Shown piece by piece: positions 38,099 to 50,244 of a stretch of 64,000 nucleotides of DNA (positions are counted from its first letter, which is position 1; each line of letters starts with the position of its first letter). Location: the NCBI GenBank assembly GCA_008692225.1, contig VICG01000001.1, forward strand, positions 856,501-920,500. Reading direction: 5' to 3'. The notes beneath the pieces are model-generated. The model saw nothing but the letters and a program-made list of their open reading frames with translations, was not told the DNA's origin and did not search any database. A program made the position numbers and the translations under genes. The DNA comes from Monilinia fructicola. Its lineage: Eukaryota > Ascomycota > Leotiomycetes > Helotiales > Sclerotiniaceae.

Positions 38099-39443
38099 AT
38101 GGGTGACATTAGATCTGAACGTTTTGCAAAGAACATTGTTGTCATAGGTAGACCCATTTGTTCTTTCTCTGGTCCTCTCTTTCTGACCTCTTACACCAGG
38201 GGGTGGCATCATTGGTGTTTCTACAGCTTACTGGCTTACTCAACACCGTTTGTACGATTCATCAATTCATAAAATTACAATTCTAGAAGCTACAGAAATA
38301 GCTGGAGGATCTTCTGGAAAAGCCGGAGGTCAGTGATACAAGATTTGATGCACATTGCAACGATCGTCATAAAACTTGACTATATTCAGAAATACGTTCT
38401 AAAATCAACCAGGTCTATTAGCATCTTGGGCAACACCGTCTTGTCTCGCTTCTCTTAGTTTCAAATTGCACGCCGAACTGGCTGAAAAGTATAACGGGGA
38501 GTTAGAATGGGGTTATCGTCGTGTTCACTGTGCGGATGTCACCTACGATACACAGAACAAATCTTTAGTGTCTGAAAGTATCGATGCTCCTAAATTACCG
38601 GACTGGGTCAATGAGGCTGGCATCAGAGAATTTACCGAGATTGGTGGATCAGAAAATACTGCCCAAGTTCATCCAAAATACCTTACCAGATATCTTTTGA
38701 ATCTCGCTCAAGTTGAAGGCGTGAGTCTTGTTATTGGATCCGCGAAATCGATAAATTACTCTTTGGGTAATAGTATAGTCGATTCCGTGAGCTACATTCA
38801 AGATGGGATTTCGAAGAAAATTGATGCAACGGATATTATTATCGCAGCTGGTCCATGGTCATCCACACTGGATCCTCGTATTCCTGTATATGGCGTTAGG
38901 AGTCATAGTATTATAATCAAGCCTTCGAGACCGCTAAGCCCATACGTTCTTTTTCCAATCTTTGATCCGCCAATCTCCAGGGATCCTCCACAGTATGGGG
39001 ATAAAGAGACGATGATAGATAACATAGAAGTTTACCCCCGTCGCGGTTTCCACTTTGGCTCTGAAGAGGTTTATATCTGTGGCCCTGACGATTATCAACC
39101 ACTTCCAGAAACCACAGATAAAGTCCCATTGGAACCAAATATGATTGGGGTAATAAAAGATGCGGCATCGTCAATTTCCCTGGCAATAGCGAATGGTGAA
39201 TTTGAGCTAGGGCAAGCATGCTTTAGGCCTCAGATTCGAAAACATGCAGAAGGAGAAGCTATTGGCCCAATCGTTGGAGGTATTCCGGGTGTGACGGGGC
39301 TATGGATAGCTACTGGCCATGACGAATGGGGTGTACAGAATTCCCAGGGAACAGGAAAGATCCTCGCTGGAATGGTGATGAGAGATGAGCTTGAAGATGT
39401 CGATGTAAAGGCTCTTGATCCTAGAAATTTCATTGGAGAATAA
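38099..39443 (+). CDS. FAD-dependent oxidoreductase (D-amino acid oxidase fold)
   Basis: Three exons (38099-38147, 38200-38328 and 38413-39443) give 402 residues. The dinucleotide-binding motif GGGIIGVSTAYWL is at about residues 17-29, split by intron 1. The adenine-ribose acidic residue comes at the end of KITILEA, then GGSSGKAGGLLASWA, a signature of the DAO/glycine oxidase group. Further DAO features are DIIIAAGPWSS and, near the C-terminus, FRPQIRKHAEGEAIGPIVGG with GLWIATGHDEWGVQNSQGTG for FAD binding. Relatives include yeast YLL056/Tda3-type putative oxidoreductases. The substrate is unknown. No targeting signal is obvious, so the protein is likely cytosolic. Confidence 0.9.
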
Positions 39444-39862
39444 GCGAGGGGGATTGGTTAAATATGGATCCAAGTGGGTATAATGTATTTCCCTTGTGTT
39501 GAAAGATCTCATGCAATATCTGATGATTTTCATATCATTGCTTTCATCTTGGTGGTATATAGTACTTGGCTGGGTCTTTGTGGGCGTGAATTTATATTAC
39601 AGTGATTTTATCAGAAGTCTTGAAAACATTACGCATGGGATTTCAATTGGATCTGAAAATGGGAAAGACAAATCCTATGACTGTCATTTTTTGACAGCCC
39701 TAAGAAGGAAAGTAGCAAAGGGCAATCTGAAAATACGGGCATCGGCTTTTAATGAAAATTTAATGATATTTCGATGCAGTATTCATCCAACTTCTAACAT
39801 GCAGCATCAAGCTCATGTATGACCGACAAAAGCCCAGAAACTATGCGCTGAGTCCCAATCTA

Positions 39863-40290
39863 TCAAATTCCCCAACTCCTGATGTAAAACCATCCACCAC
39901 ATCTTTCCTGACCCATCCCGTAGCTGCGAATTCCTCCGTCTCTGACCCGCTTTTCCACTACCTTGTACAATAGAAAATTATACAACTCCCCGCATTCTTC
40001 ATATTTCTGCGTCTCCTCAAGGTACCTAGCGACCAGAGCAAGGCGCATGCTTCTTCTTTTGCTGGACCGGGTATAGAGGGTTGGCGAAGAATTCTTTTTT
40101 ACGTTGATGTTTAATGCGACGTTGGGGTATTCACGGTGGGATGCGATGAGGGCTGTTGCAGTGGGGTTTTTGGCCTCTGTGCTGTTTGGGAGGGGGGAGA
40201 GGAATGTGGATGTGGATGTGGATAAGGATGGGGAGCGAAATAGAAGTTCGGATAATACCCACGATGGACTCGCGCGACACCGAAGACATC
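39863..40290 (-). CDS. Possible unrecognised exon, minus strand
   Basis: A minus-strand frame stays open for about 140 codons from roughly 40290 down to the stop at 39863. It contains a protein-like stretch: IASHREYPNVALNINV, SSKRRSMRLALVARYLEE and KYEECGELYNFLLYK, after which a GTAGTG donor could lie. No ATG occurs early in the frame (the first is at 40048), so if real it needs an upstream exon or starts at 40048 with 61 residues. I do not recognise it. It could be chance. Confidence 0.3.
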
Positions 40291-41327
40291 ACGGTGGCAT
40301 TCTGGCACGAGAGAAGAAAAGAAGGCGGTGGATTTTACTGAGGAATTAATAGTGTCTGTGGTGCATGGCTGGCATTTCACGCATGTGTCTCCTCATTCCA
40401 ACGTGTTTCCATCACTCCATCCATCTATGCACGCATGATGCGTCATCATCCATCAAAAAGCTCAACAAAGACACACACATAGCACGCACCATCCACCAAT
40501 AGCCCAACCCCGCATTCAGATCCCTACTCGTGCGCAATCGCGATCGCTCGACTCCCCCCTCTGCACTGAAACGAGGAGGAATATCCCCAACACATCTTTC
40601 TTCCCATAGCAAAGCGCCCGTGAATGCGCACCTCCCCCTTCCCCACCCATTCCACAATCTTCCTCGCAATCTTCCACCCCACCGACGGCTCCTTCCTCGC
40701 CCGTCTCCTCTCAGCCCCCCTCGGCCCCTACATTCCCACGTCCTCAGCCTCGGCAGACCCCCCCCCCCCCCCTCTCAACCTTCGCCTTCTTTCTCCGGAC
40801 CTCCCTCTCTCCCTCTGTTCCCCATGCTTCGAGATGCTCTCGGCTTCTCCCTCTCTTCTTGATACTTGTTACTCAACGACGGTGTGGCATCACGGCTCTG
40901 TGTTTCTTTTTGTCGGTTTGTGCTTGTGCTTGTGCTTGTGCTTGTGCTCGTGCTTGTCCTATCCATACCCCTATCCATGCACCTCCGCGAATTTCCTCCA
41001 TCTTTATGCCGGCGGGGTGTGAGCGTTCGGTATTGGAGGAGGAGAGGGGGGGGTTAGGATGTGAAATTAAAACAGCGGTTAAAGTTATGGCTTTGTCGTA
41101 GGGCATGGGGTGATTGTGCGCTGTGGTATGGTAGGGTATGACATGTTACGGTACGCTACGCTCGCAGAGAAGAAAAAAAGAGGGAGAGATTTAGGGGAAA
41201 TGGGGAGTTTTGGAGAGGGAGAGAGGATCATGATTTACTGTATTATACATACATATATACATATATCAAGGTTGAGAAGATGAGAAGATGAGATGGATGG
41301 AAATTCAAACACGTTTTATAATCAGAA

Positions 41328-41333
<6 letters not shown>

Positions 41334-41358
<25 letters not shown>
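41334..41358. repeat. TA dinucleotide tract
   Basis: About twelve perfect TA units, a typical microsatellite. Confidence 0.9.
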
Positions 41359-41809
41359 CCTGCAAACTCGGTTCAATTAAACGTGATAATAATCCTTGCC
41401 ACTACCGTGGAGAAGACTCCTTCCACGGTTTAACCTAGAATACACACACTTCCACAATCCATGATGCCGATCTTCCCCTTTCCCCAAATATCACGCGTGA
41501 GCGCATCAAATCAATAGAAAATTGCATAGGGAGAAAAACAAATCTTTAACCAAAGATCCAAGTGGAGAGGCTTTCGCCTCATACGCTACGCTACGCCCTC
41601 CCATCCCACCCGTTCCCTTGATTGCCTTTCATCATTATTTGATATGATGATTCCTTGAGTACCTCGATCTTTCCCCGCCATTTCCCGATTTCCTGCTCCC
41701 ATCCATATTTCCATTTTCATTCCATATTGCGCCCCTCAGATTATTAGTTTTTTAATACAAACAAATGAAAACCTTCTTGCCGATTCGTATAGGTGTGTTC
41801 GAGTAGAGT

Positions 41810-43556
41810 TTAAGTAACTGATGCAATGAAAGATTGATATTTTTCTTCCTCTGTGAGAAGTCTTTTTGAAGGTGGCAACTTTGCTACTGCTGGAGGCGGT
41901 GGTGCATTTGTAGTTTGCCAAAGTGGTAAATTAGAATTGTTATTTGCGTTCGATTCTGGCTGGTCTGAAGAGCTTGTAGGCGTATCTTCCTTTTCAGAGT
42001 CGGAATCCTTGGGTAAGCGCATAGCCAGCAGAACATATTCGGCTCTTGTCATATTATCCATGATGTCATCCATATATCTTCGGACTTCATCCGGTGGGGC
42101 AACGACTTTTTGTAAGGAGTCGAGTTGTTTACCTTGGTGGGTATAGAGGCGAATCGTAACTGGTTGATAGTAATCGAGCTGAGGATCATACGAAGGAGAG
42201 TCGCTGCTGCTGCCTTTACGGACAATGAGGAATGACGCTATGACCTGACCACCGGGAAGATAGTCAAGAATGCTGTATTTGGGGAAAAGGTATCGATCAC
42301 CGTTACCTCCATTGAACTCGAATACAACGCCCGAAATATCTGGCTTAGGGGGGGCCACCGGACCCTTGGATCGTAGAGCTTGAGGTTGCTGAGGTGGTGC
42401 GGGAGCGGGTGTGGGTGGTGGAGCAGGTTTATGAACGACCGGGGGATTTTGAGGCCGATTCGATTGTGCAGTAGGTGGTGGTGTTGGGAGTGGGAGTTGC
42501 GAATGGGCAACAAAATGTTGTTGCGGAGCAGGTTGGCGTGCCTTCAACAGCTGATTCAGCTCGTCAATGTGATTCTGGAATTTTTTAAGTTCAACCGTGG
42601 ACGCTTCACCATTTGCCACGATCCTCATGAGAGCTTTTAGATCGGCATCAGTCGCTGCTCTCTCTGCCAACATTTGAATAACAGGATCGGTACTTTTGTT
42701 TGGCGGAGCAGGTGGTGGTGCAGTGTTTGGCGGGTGGTGCAAGTGAGCGTTTGGGTTGTTTGGGGCTTGTGTAGGGTTTTGTCGACCCATTTGAGCGCCA
42801 TTCATCGGTAGTGGCTGGCCAGTAGAAACTGGAGTAGAAGTCATTGAGGCAGTTGGCGCAGCATTATTTGGAGCCATTCCTTGTGTTGGTGGCGGCGGTG
42901 GTGCTTGGACTGGTTTCTTCTGTACCGGACTTGGTGCTTGTATGGGAGCAGGAGGGGGCATAACTCCATTTGGGGGACCATATTGAATAATTGGACGATA
43001 CATTGGCTGTTGTTGAACAGGTTGGAATGCGGTTTTTGGTTCCTTGATAGCATACATCGTAGCGTCAAATACATGAGGTTCGATTGTTATTTGACATGTT
43101 CCCAGCTTCGTCATGGTATCTTTTCCTGGATTGTTTAGAGGTTCTGCAGGTGCACCCTTCTTCTTCGTCGGCTTCGTCCAATACCTCTCAAATATACCTT
43201 CGCTGATCCATTTCTGTCGTGATCTCTGTAATGATTCCGCAAGAACTCCGCTGTGACATGCCGGCATTAGCTTCAGGAATTTGGACACTGCGTAGAAATA
43301 CACACCTTTCGGAAATTGTTTGAAATTCCTTGGAAGAAAGATCCTCGGATTGGGGCTCATCCACCGTAGGTAAAGGCATGCCGGGAACAATGCTCTTTGG
43401 AAGAGTCTCTTCCATAGCCTGTGGTGTCGATTGAGATTGTGGAGTTATTGGAGTTGATCGATCTGGAGGAGTTGCAGTTCGTTTTTTGTTTGCGGGCTCT
43501 CCTGCAGCTCCTCCTCCTCGAGAGGACCTTGGCGGTAATTTTCTCTTCCTTTCCAT
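41810..43556 (-). CDS. SWC3: SWR1 complex subunit Swc3
   Basis: Two exons on the minus strand (43556-43306 and 43250-41810) give 563 residues. The start MERKRKLPPRSSR and KKRTATPP, then PLPTVDEPQSEDLSSKEFQTISESGVLAESLQRSRQKWI...GIFERYWTKP, match the Swc3 N-terminal domain. The middle is a long Pro/Gln-rich low-complexity region. The C-terminal third holds a folded-looking segment (VVFEFNGGNGDRYLFPKYSILDYLPGG...VIASFLIVRKG) that ends KYQSFIASVT. Swc3 is part of the SWR1 complex, which replaces H2A with H2A.Z in nucleosomes. The 55-nt intron splits the Ser codon in SES and has GTGTGT and CACAG ends. Confidence 0.93.
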
Positions 43557-44205
43557 TTTCTGAGCTTATTCTGAGCGAAATCTAGATTTTCAGCTTTCAG
43601 TTATAATAATAAATATATTGAAAAATTCCAGGAACGCGTCGTGTAAATTTCAGTGGAGTTGAGATAAATTAAATGAGTTTGAATATTTATTTGGGGGGAG
43701 GAAAGAGGATTGAAGGGAAATCCAGTGAAGCGCAATTTAATAGTTGTGGTTGAGGTGATTGTGGTTGTGGTTGTGGTTGTGGTTGTGGTGATGATAGATG
43801 ATGGATGATGGATGATGGATGATGAATGATGGATGATGGTAATTCTATTGGTAGTGGCAGTGATGATAGTATAAAGTAGTATGAATGGGATGGATAGAGA
43901 GTAATTAATTAATTATTGGTGGTAGGTTTTGGAACATCAATCAAAACTTTTTGGTCTTTGGATTTCTTTTCCTTCTTGTAAGATCTTCTTACTTTCTTTT
44001 AAATCATTAGACAAACCAAGAAATACAATAATCAAAGGACAACAACCGAACAAGATTTTGTAACTTATACACTGGGCAATCATTACAACTTCAACTAAAA
44101 TATTTGGGTAATCCGCCCGGATATTTTATGGTAAATAAATTTATATTATTTGAGGTTTATAATAACAAAATAGTTAAAGAGGGAATTCAAAGGGAAAAAA
44201 GAGAG

Positions 44206-44470
44206 AGTATACTTGTATGTATATATTAGGTAAATATATGTGTGTATATATATATGTGTGTATGTATATATGTATGTGTATATCCATGGATATTTAAGGA
44301 TATATATATGTATGTGTGTGTGTGTATGTGTATATATATGTATGTGTATATGTATATGTATATGTATATATATGTATGTATATATTTGTATATATATGTA
44401 TATATATTTAAAGATATATGTATGTGTATATATGTATGTATATATATATATATATATATTTATCTCTATT
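44206..44470. repeat. TATATG/TGTATA-rich simple sequence
   Basis: About 260 nt of alternating purine-pyrimidine TA/TG units with no strict period. Confidence 0.85.
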
Positions 44471-44805
44471 CATGGATGTATATACTCATAACTCTTTTGT
44501 GCATCTGTACTACCTAGTACTGATATAGTTGCATCAAACCAAGTTTGTCTACTCATTAGTATAATTAACTACATCCATGGATACATACATGATTCATACA
44601 TGGATGACTATCTACTTGTATCTAATGATCAAATTAATTACTTTTTTGTTACTTACTGGATTCATTCATTCATACATACTAGATACCACCTCACTTATCA
44701 TTTATTAGATATCTCTTTTTCTATCTGTCTGTTAGTCTGTTTGATCATCTATCTATCTATCCATCGATCTATCCATCCATTCATTCATCCATCCATAAAC
44801 CTCTC

Positions 44806-44855
44806 CCTCTTCCCTCTTCCCTCTTCCCTCTTCCCTCTTCCCTCTTCCCTCTTCT
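44806..44855. repeat. CTTCCCT heptanucleotide array
   Basis: Six to seven tandem copies of a pyrimidine-only heptamer, close upstream of the alpha/beta hydrolase gene. Confidence 0.85.
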
Positions 44856-44982
44856 TCCCATCCGCGCGGCTGTCTTACGTGGCGAATTCTCTTACAACCA
44901 TCATGTTTATATACCCATATCTACTTAAATTCCTCCATTACTTCCATCTCCTAGATTCTACACCACAACCAATTTAATATCT

Positions 44983-46695
44983 ATGCTTCATTCATCCAGT
45001 CTGACTCTCTACTTTCTCTCTAGCTTTCCCTGCCTTGACTTTTACTATCTAGAGCATGCCTTTAGCTCCCATCTTCAAGAAGGCATACTTTTCTCTTTCT
45101 TTGCACTCTCCTTTTACGCTCTAGCATTGATTGCCTTGACGAATCCATGGCTGCAAAGACAGTAAGTTATATTTCCTATGGGATCTATGAATATATCTTT
45201 TTACTCATACCTTCAGTGTTATGTATGTGCACAAATTGCATTTGCCTCAAGCCTGGGCAACAGATATAGATAAGCCAGAAAAGTTCGGCTTCGCTAGTCA
45301 GTAGAAGCAGCATTGTACAGATTCATTCATGGCTCAAATCATATGTAGAGAACCAAGTATCGCCATTCAATTTCAGTACTCCAGATGGAGAGACTCTCTA
45401 CGCTTGGCATGTAATACCTCTGGGGCTTTATGCGAAGCATGAATCTGAGATATTGAAGCAGCCTTCGGGTTTTGTTGATGATATAAGTCTTACGAAGGGA
45501 TTCGAATTACTAAGAGATGATCCAGATGCTCGGCTGATTATCAATTGTGAGTCTTCTCTCAAGTCATGCTTTTTATCACATGCTAACCAACCAAGTTCAC
45601 GGGGTATTAAAGTTTTCGTTCTCTTCTCTAGAGAGAGATTCAAGGTTATTGGCTGATTACAATACAGACCTTTGGGAATGTGGCCCAAGGAGAACGAACA
45701 AGTTCATATCGAGCGATGCCTGATGGAAGTACCTCGAATATTCATATTCTAGCAATTGACTATCGAGGCTTTGGTCGCTCAACTGGCTTCCCAACCGAAG
45801 AAGGACTTATTACAGATGGTATTGCAGCAGTGGATTGGGCGATGAAGGTTGCTCAAGTCCCATCATCTCGAATTGTGATTCTGGGCCAGAGTTTGGGAAC
45901 AGCAGTTGCATGTGGGGTGGCAGATTCTTTTGCAATGCAGGGAATCGAGTTTGCAGGCGTGGTTCTTGTTGCTGGCTTCACGGATGTTTCAAGCTTACTT
46001 ACCAGCTACTCCATTGCAGGTTGGATACCAGTGCTATCACCCTTGAGATCATATCCCGCCCTACAAAAATTATTCATCAGTTATGTGAGCGACAAATGGC
46101 CTTCTACCTCACGGCTCACAAACTATGTTCAAATCAGTAAGCGGGTACGACTATTCATCATCCATGCCTTGGATGATTATGAAATTCCATGGTATCACTC
46201 TCAAGGGTTATTCGCGGCAGCAGCGAATGGCACCATGGAAAGTGGAATAAACATGGAGTTGTTGGACAAGATGAAAGCGCGAAACACGATTGATATGGGT
46301 GATGGTGCTTTCATTTCAACGTGGAAGACTGGAAATGATAAGATTATTCGGCAAGAAGTTGTTGGTCATGGGGGTAAGCATTTATCCATGAGAGTCCACG
46401 GGTGTCTGCTTTGTTTCTAATGTTATTTCTAGCTCATAGTACAGTTTTTGACTTATGCGCCTCTATCCTTAGCAGTCGTAAGTTTGATCGATTCTCTTAT
46501 ATCTCACCTATCTCTTATTACTATAGCATTCGCCCTCAGTCCCCTGGAAGCCTCCCTCATGATCCAATCTTGTCTGGGTATTAAAACAGCTGCTTCTCCT
46601 TCTATTTCGAAACTATGTTCAATAGACGATTACTGACCCCAATGTTGTAGTTCAAGGCATTTGGTCTTGATAATGGAGGGGTTTTACCAAAATGA
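44983..46695 (+). CDS. Alpha/beta hydrolase, ABHD12-like (apparent frameshift)
   Basis: Seven exons: 44983-45161, 45217-45296, 45349-45546, 45596-45603, 45668-46373, 46433-46477 and 46651-46695. Removing one T from the run at 46445-46449 gives a 419-residue frame. A membrane segment near the N-terminus precedes the lipase-like domain: FAKNQVSPFNFSTPDGETLYAWH, the oxyanion HG motif, LAIDYRGFGRSTG, nucleophile elbow GQSLGTA, acid HALDDYEIPW, and AHST with the likely catalytic His, followed by TYAPLSLAV and FKAFGLDN. Members hydrolyse monoacylglycerols or lysophospholipids at the ER. The 8-nt exon 4 encodes the F-H-G oxyanion motif. The start is the first ATG of exon 1 and is uncertain. The extra T puts exon 6 out of frame as given; it may be a sequence error. 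Confidence 0.85.
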
Positions 46696-47291
46696 GTAAC
46701 TTCTGAACAACATACTCGTACATATAACAAATGATGTACTCATTGAGTACCAAACATAGATTTTGTTTGAATATCATAGACAGCGTGAAAAGGAGCCCTG
46801 GAGGAGTCTGATATCCATGAATATCGTTGATATCAAATTAGAGATTGAGCATTACAAACATGACATTAATGTTTCCCTCTCAGGAATGTACATAGCTCGT
46901 ATTTTGAATACTGATTTGTATATTTGCATTACTCAAACCAAACTTACCGCAAAATATTGCTTCAATCATCCATCTCGCAGTACCTCTTTCGTACCTCTTC
47001 CTCCTCCTATGACAATTAATTCATTGCGTCAATTTTATGCACCTTATGCACCTTATGCATCTTATGTAATCTTAATTTGTGCACATAAAAACTACTCTGT
47101 GCACCGTACTGCATCGTTTCACCGCCTTCAAATCCCATTGGATCCATCCATCTTTTCCATCTTTCCTATTTTGGACTGGTGCTTTTCGTTTCATCATAAC
47201 CCCGCCAAAGCTTCCTAACATACAAATTTATAAGAACACCTTGATTATTCTCATTATTTACAATCCTATGCATTAACCCCCTACAAAAATT
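46696..47291. other. Intergenic between alpha/beta hydrolase and NMT
   Basis: Tandem genes on the same strand; promoter of the myristoyltransferase gene. A short CACCTTATG repeat lies at about 47040-47063. The open frame 46763-47218 shows no domain. Confidence 0.45.
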
Positions 47292-48584
47292 ATGGCGGAC
47301 AATTCAACAACCCCCGACCCTAAGGGCAAACAAATTGCCTCCGATAACGTCCCTGAAAACATCTCCTCTCCTCAAGCAGAAGTCGAATCCGAAAATGAAG
47401 AAGATAATGACGAAACAAACACCGGCGCAACGGGTACACCAGCTACGGGGAAGAAGAAGAAATCAAAGCGAAAGAAGATAAAGGCCGCATTGGGAGTGGG
47501 ATCATCAAGTGAATCAAGCAAAGAAACGACAAGAGACGACCTTTCAAAAGCCGTTGCCGGTCTCAGTAAATCTCAAATTGAAAGAACTCCTCTCACTTAA
47601 CCCCGCCCTGGCACAACAAATTGGCGCTGCAGATGGTGATCTCTCCGGGAAGCAAGCTGCAGAAGCAGTGCGAAAGCTCAGCTTAGAGGATATCATGACT
47701 GGATTGGCCTCGAGCGGTAAGAATGTTAAGGAAATGGGCGCATACAAATTCTGGCAAACCCAGCCAGTCCCTAAAATTTGGAGAAAGCTCCGAAATTATC
47801 GAAGAAGGTCCATTTAAGATTGTTGATCCGGCACAGGTCCCCAAAGAGCCAGGCCCATTGATATCGGGATTTAATTGGGTGACAATGGATATGACAAGTG
47901 ACGAAGCGTTGCAAGAAGTTTTCGAATTATTATACGGCCACTATGTCGAAGATGATGAAGCTATGTTCCGATTCAACTACTCGAAGTCTTTCTTAAGATG
48001 GTAAGCCTTGGATATGGGATTGGCGAGATTTTTGTTGACATTTTAGGGCACTCATGTCACCAGGCTGGCAAAAAGAATGGCACGTCGGTGTTCGAGCTAC
48101 TGCTTCTGGAAAGTTGGTTGCTTTTATATCAGCTATACCTGTCGCACTCCGAGTACGAAACAAGACCCTTAAAGCTTCAGAGGTCAACTTTCTTTGTATC
48201 CACAAGAAACTACGGTCGAAAAGATTAGCTCCCGTCCTCATCAAAGAGATTACACGTAGATGTTACCTTGAAGGAACTTGGCAGGCAATATATACTGCTG
48301 GTGTGGTCTTGCCTAAGCCAGTCAGTACATGCAGATACTACCACCGATCCTTGGATTGGAAAAAGTTAAACGAAGTCAAATTCAGTCCTCTACCCACCAA
48401 ATAGTAGGCCAGAGTGGCAAATTCGTAAATATGCTTTACCGACCAATACATCCACCAAAGGACTGAGGGTTATGGAAGCCAAAGATATTGATGGTGTTTT
48501 GGATCTTCTCAAGAGATATCTAGCCAAATTTGACATGGCCCCAGTTTTCACTAGAGAGGAGATAGAGCATTGGCTTCTCAACAG

Positions 48585-48653
<69 letters not shown>

Positions 48654-49150
48654 AGAGTTCTGCTGAACAAGTCATCTGGTGTTACGTTGTTGAGGTAATA
48701 TTTCCTTTCCATCTCTCATTGCAACATACACTAATAAACTCATAGGACCCAACAACCAAGAAACTCACTGACTTCTTTTCATTCTACTGCCTTGAATCCT
48801 CTGTCATTGGTCACGCCAAGCACACCAATGTCCGTGCCGCCTACCTTTTCTATTACGCTTCAACCCTTGCCCTTGATCCGACTTCTTCTAGAGCTGATCT
48901 CGGTGCCCGTCTTAATGAACTCATACATGATGCTCTTATTATCGCTAAGAAATACAAATTTGATGTCTTTAATGCGTTGACCCTCATGGATAATACTTTA
49001 TTCTTGGAGCAGCAGAAATTCGGCGCTGCTGGTGATGGTCAGTTGCATTATTATTTGTATAATTACAAAGCGAATAATATCGCGGGTGGTGTGGATAAGA
49101 TGAATAGAATTCATGATGGAGGGAGTGGAGTGGGTGTTGTCATGTTGTAA
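47292..49150 (+). pseudogene. NMT1: N-myristoyltransferase, interrupted in several places
   Basis: All parts of N-myristoyltransferase are present in order: acidic/polybasic N-terminus with [86 protein letters not shown] with [44 protein letters not shown], and the C-terminal carboxylate end VGVVML used in catalysis. Introns are 48001-48046 and 48695-48745. Four interruptions occur: one extra A each at 47581-47583, 47773-47776 and 48399-48401, and a block of A plus 66 T at 48586-48652. Discounting these, 1692 nt remain in frame (563 residues, normal for fungi). The enzyme attaches myristate to N-terminal Gly and is essential in fungi. I mark it interrupted as seen; assembly error is a strong alternative. 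Confidence 0.8.
48587..48652. repeat. Poly-T tract of 66 bases inside NMT exon
   Basis: Sixty-six uninterrupted T between AACAGAA and GAGAGTTC, within the coding sequence between WLLNR and SSAEQVIW. No splice site sits at either edge. Confidence 0.95.
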
Positions 49151-50242
49151 CTCGACCGAGAATGATGGGGGAGGGGCAAGCGAAAAAGATTTGTTTCTGA
49201 ATCGATCGTGGAAATAATCACCTTGCATGGCAACAATGTTCTCAGGAGAACTCAAATATTTTGGTAACTAGACCGATCAGAGAAGGAAGGATAAGGGAGT
49301 GCATACAACACGTTCAATACCTAAGTAGTTTGTCCCATTCATCATACGCATATATACCATTAAGAGTCTCAATGCGATTGTATTCACCATCCATGGATAT
49401 CACCAATTCTCATATCTAAACATAAAATTCCTCAATTGAGTCACGAATCATCCTATACTTGAACTCTCATCCCAAACCCAACACCCCATAACTCAAAGCG
49501 CAACAATGTAATTACGAATGACGTACGAGTATGAGTATCGGGTAACACATTGCACTAGACGAGCTCGCGGTAGGTATGTATGTACGTACGCATGTATACA
49601 TGGATCGAGTCTTGTCTCGTGAGAATACCACCTGGCGCTCATCTGTTCGGGCCGGGGATCTTGACCGTGCTGGATGAGGCGGGATGTTCTGGTTTGGGAG
49701 GGGATTTTGATTTTCCTCATGCGAGACGGGAATGAGGGGGTGGCGGGAGTGCTGTTTGATTATGCTCCGGGTGCAAGTAAATCGATAGATGTTTTGTCGA
49801 CTGCGGGGGTTAGAATTGCCTCCTAGCTTATCTTGGAACTATTGCGAATCGATGGGTGAGGTGGGTGGGTATTTAGCTCTTGGGGCTGTTGGTTTTTGTT
49901 GATGTGGTGTGCGGATTGGTGGGTTGTTTGTGGTTCCGGGGAGGAGGGAAGGGGGGTTGGTTTGGGCTGATAGAGTTAGAACTTTGGGGTTGGGTTGGTG
50001 GTCAGGTTCGATGCTTTGGATGTAATGTGTAATGTTGGTAGGGTGTTCATATGGCATGTGTATGATCATCCGGTTGGTTGGCTGGTTGGTTGGCTGGTTG
50101 GTTGGGGTTAGAATGGAGGAAATGAATGAAAGTATGTCGTTGAAGATGCTCGATATTACTTGCATGTGATTGGGTTGGATAAAAGGCTACTTATAAAGTA
50201 CTCTAGCATGATTATTTATTATAACTGAAGTTCTGAACCTCA
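49151..50242. other. Intergenic, NMT 3' flank
   Basis: No gene seen. A GGTTGGCTGGTT repeat lies at about 50070-50106. The minus-strand frame 49839-50165 is low complexity created by it. Confidence 0.45.
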
Positions 50243-50244
50243 TA

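Larger units (their letters stand above)
39444..41809. other. Intergenic between FAD oxidoreductase and SWC3
   Basis: Most of this is not assigned. It contains a possible minus-strand coding stretch (listed separately), a GC- and C-rich block at about 40520-40860 with a run of about 15 C near 40758, GTGCTT repeats near 40920-40956 and a perfect TA tract at about 41334-41358. Confidence 0.4.
43557..44982. other. Intergenic rich in microsatellites
   Basis: It contains GTGGTT (about 43745-43785) and GATGATGG (about 43790-43838) tracts. A long TATATG/TGTATA stretch covers about 44206-44470 and produces Tyr/Ile/Val-rich false open frames. A CTTCCCT array is at about 44806-44855. Confidence 0.6.

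Noticed and set aside
40624..41022. Plus-strand frame rich in Pro, Leu and Ser with C-ending codons
   Set aside because: The first 30 codons look codon-biased, but it runs through a C15 tract and a GTGCTT repeat; no family recognised.
44240..44517. Two overlapping Tyr/Ile/Val-rich open frames of 83-91 codons
   Set aside because: They are translations of a TATATG/TGTATA simple repeat with no start context or domain.
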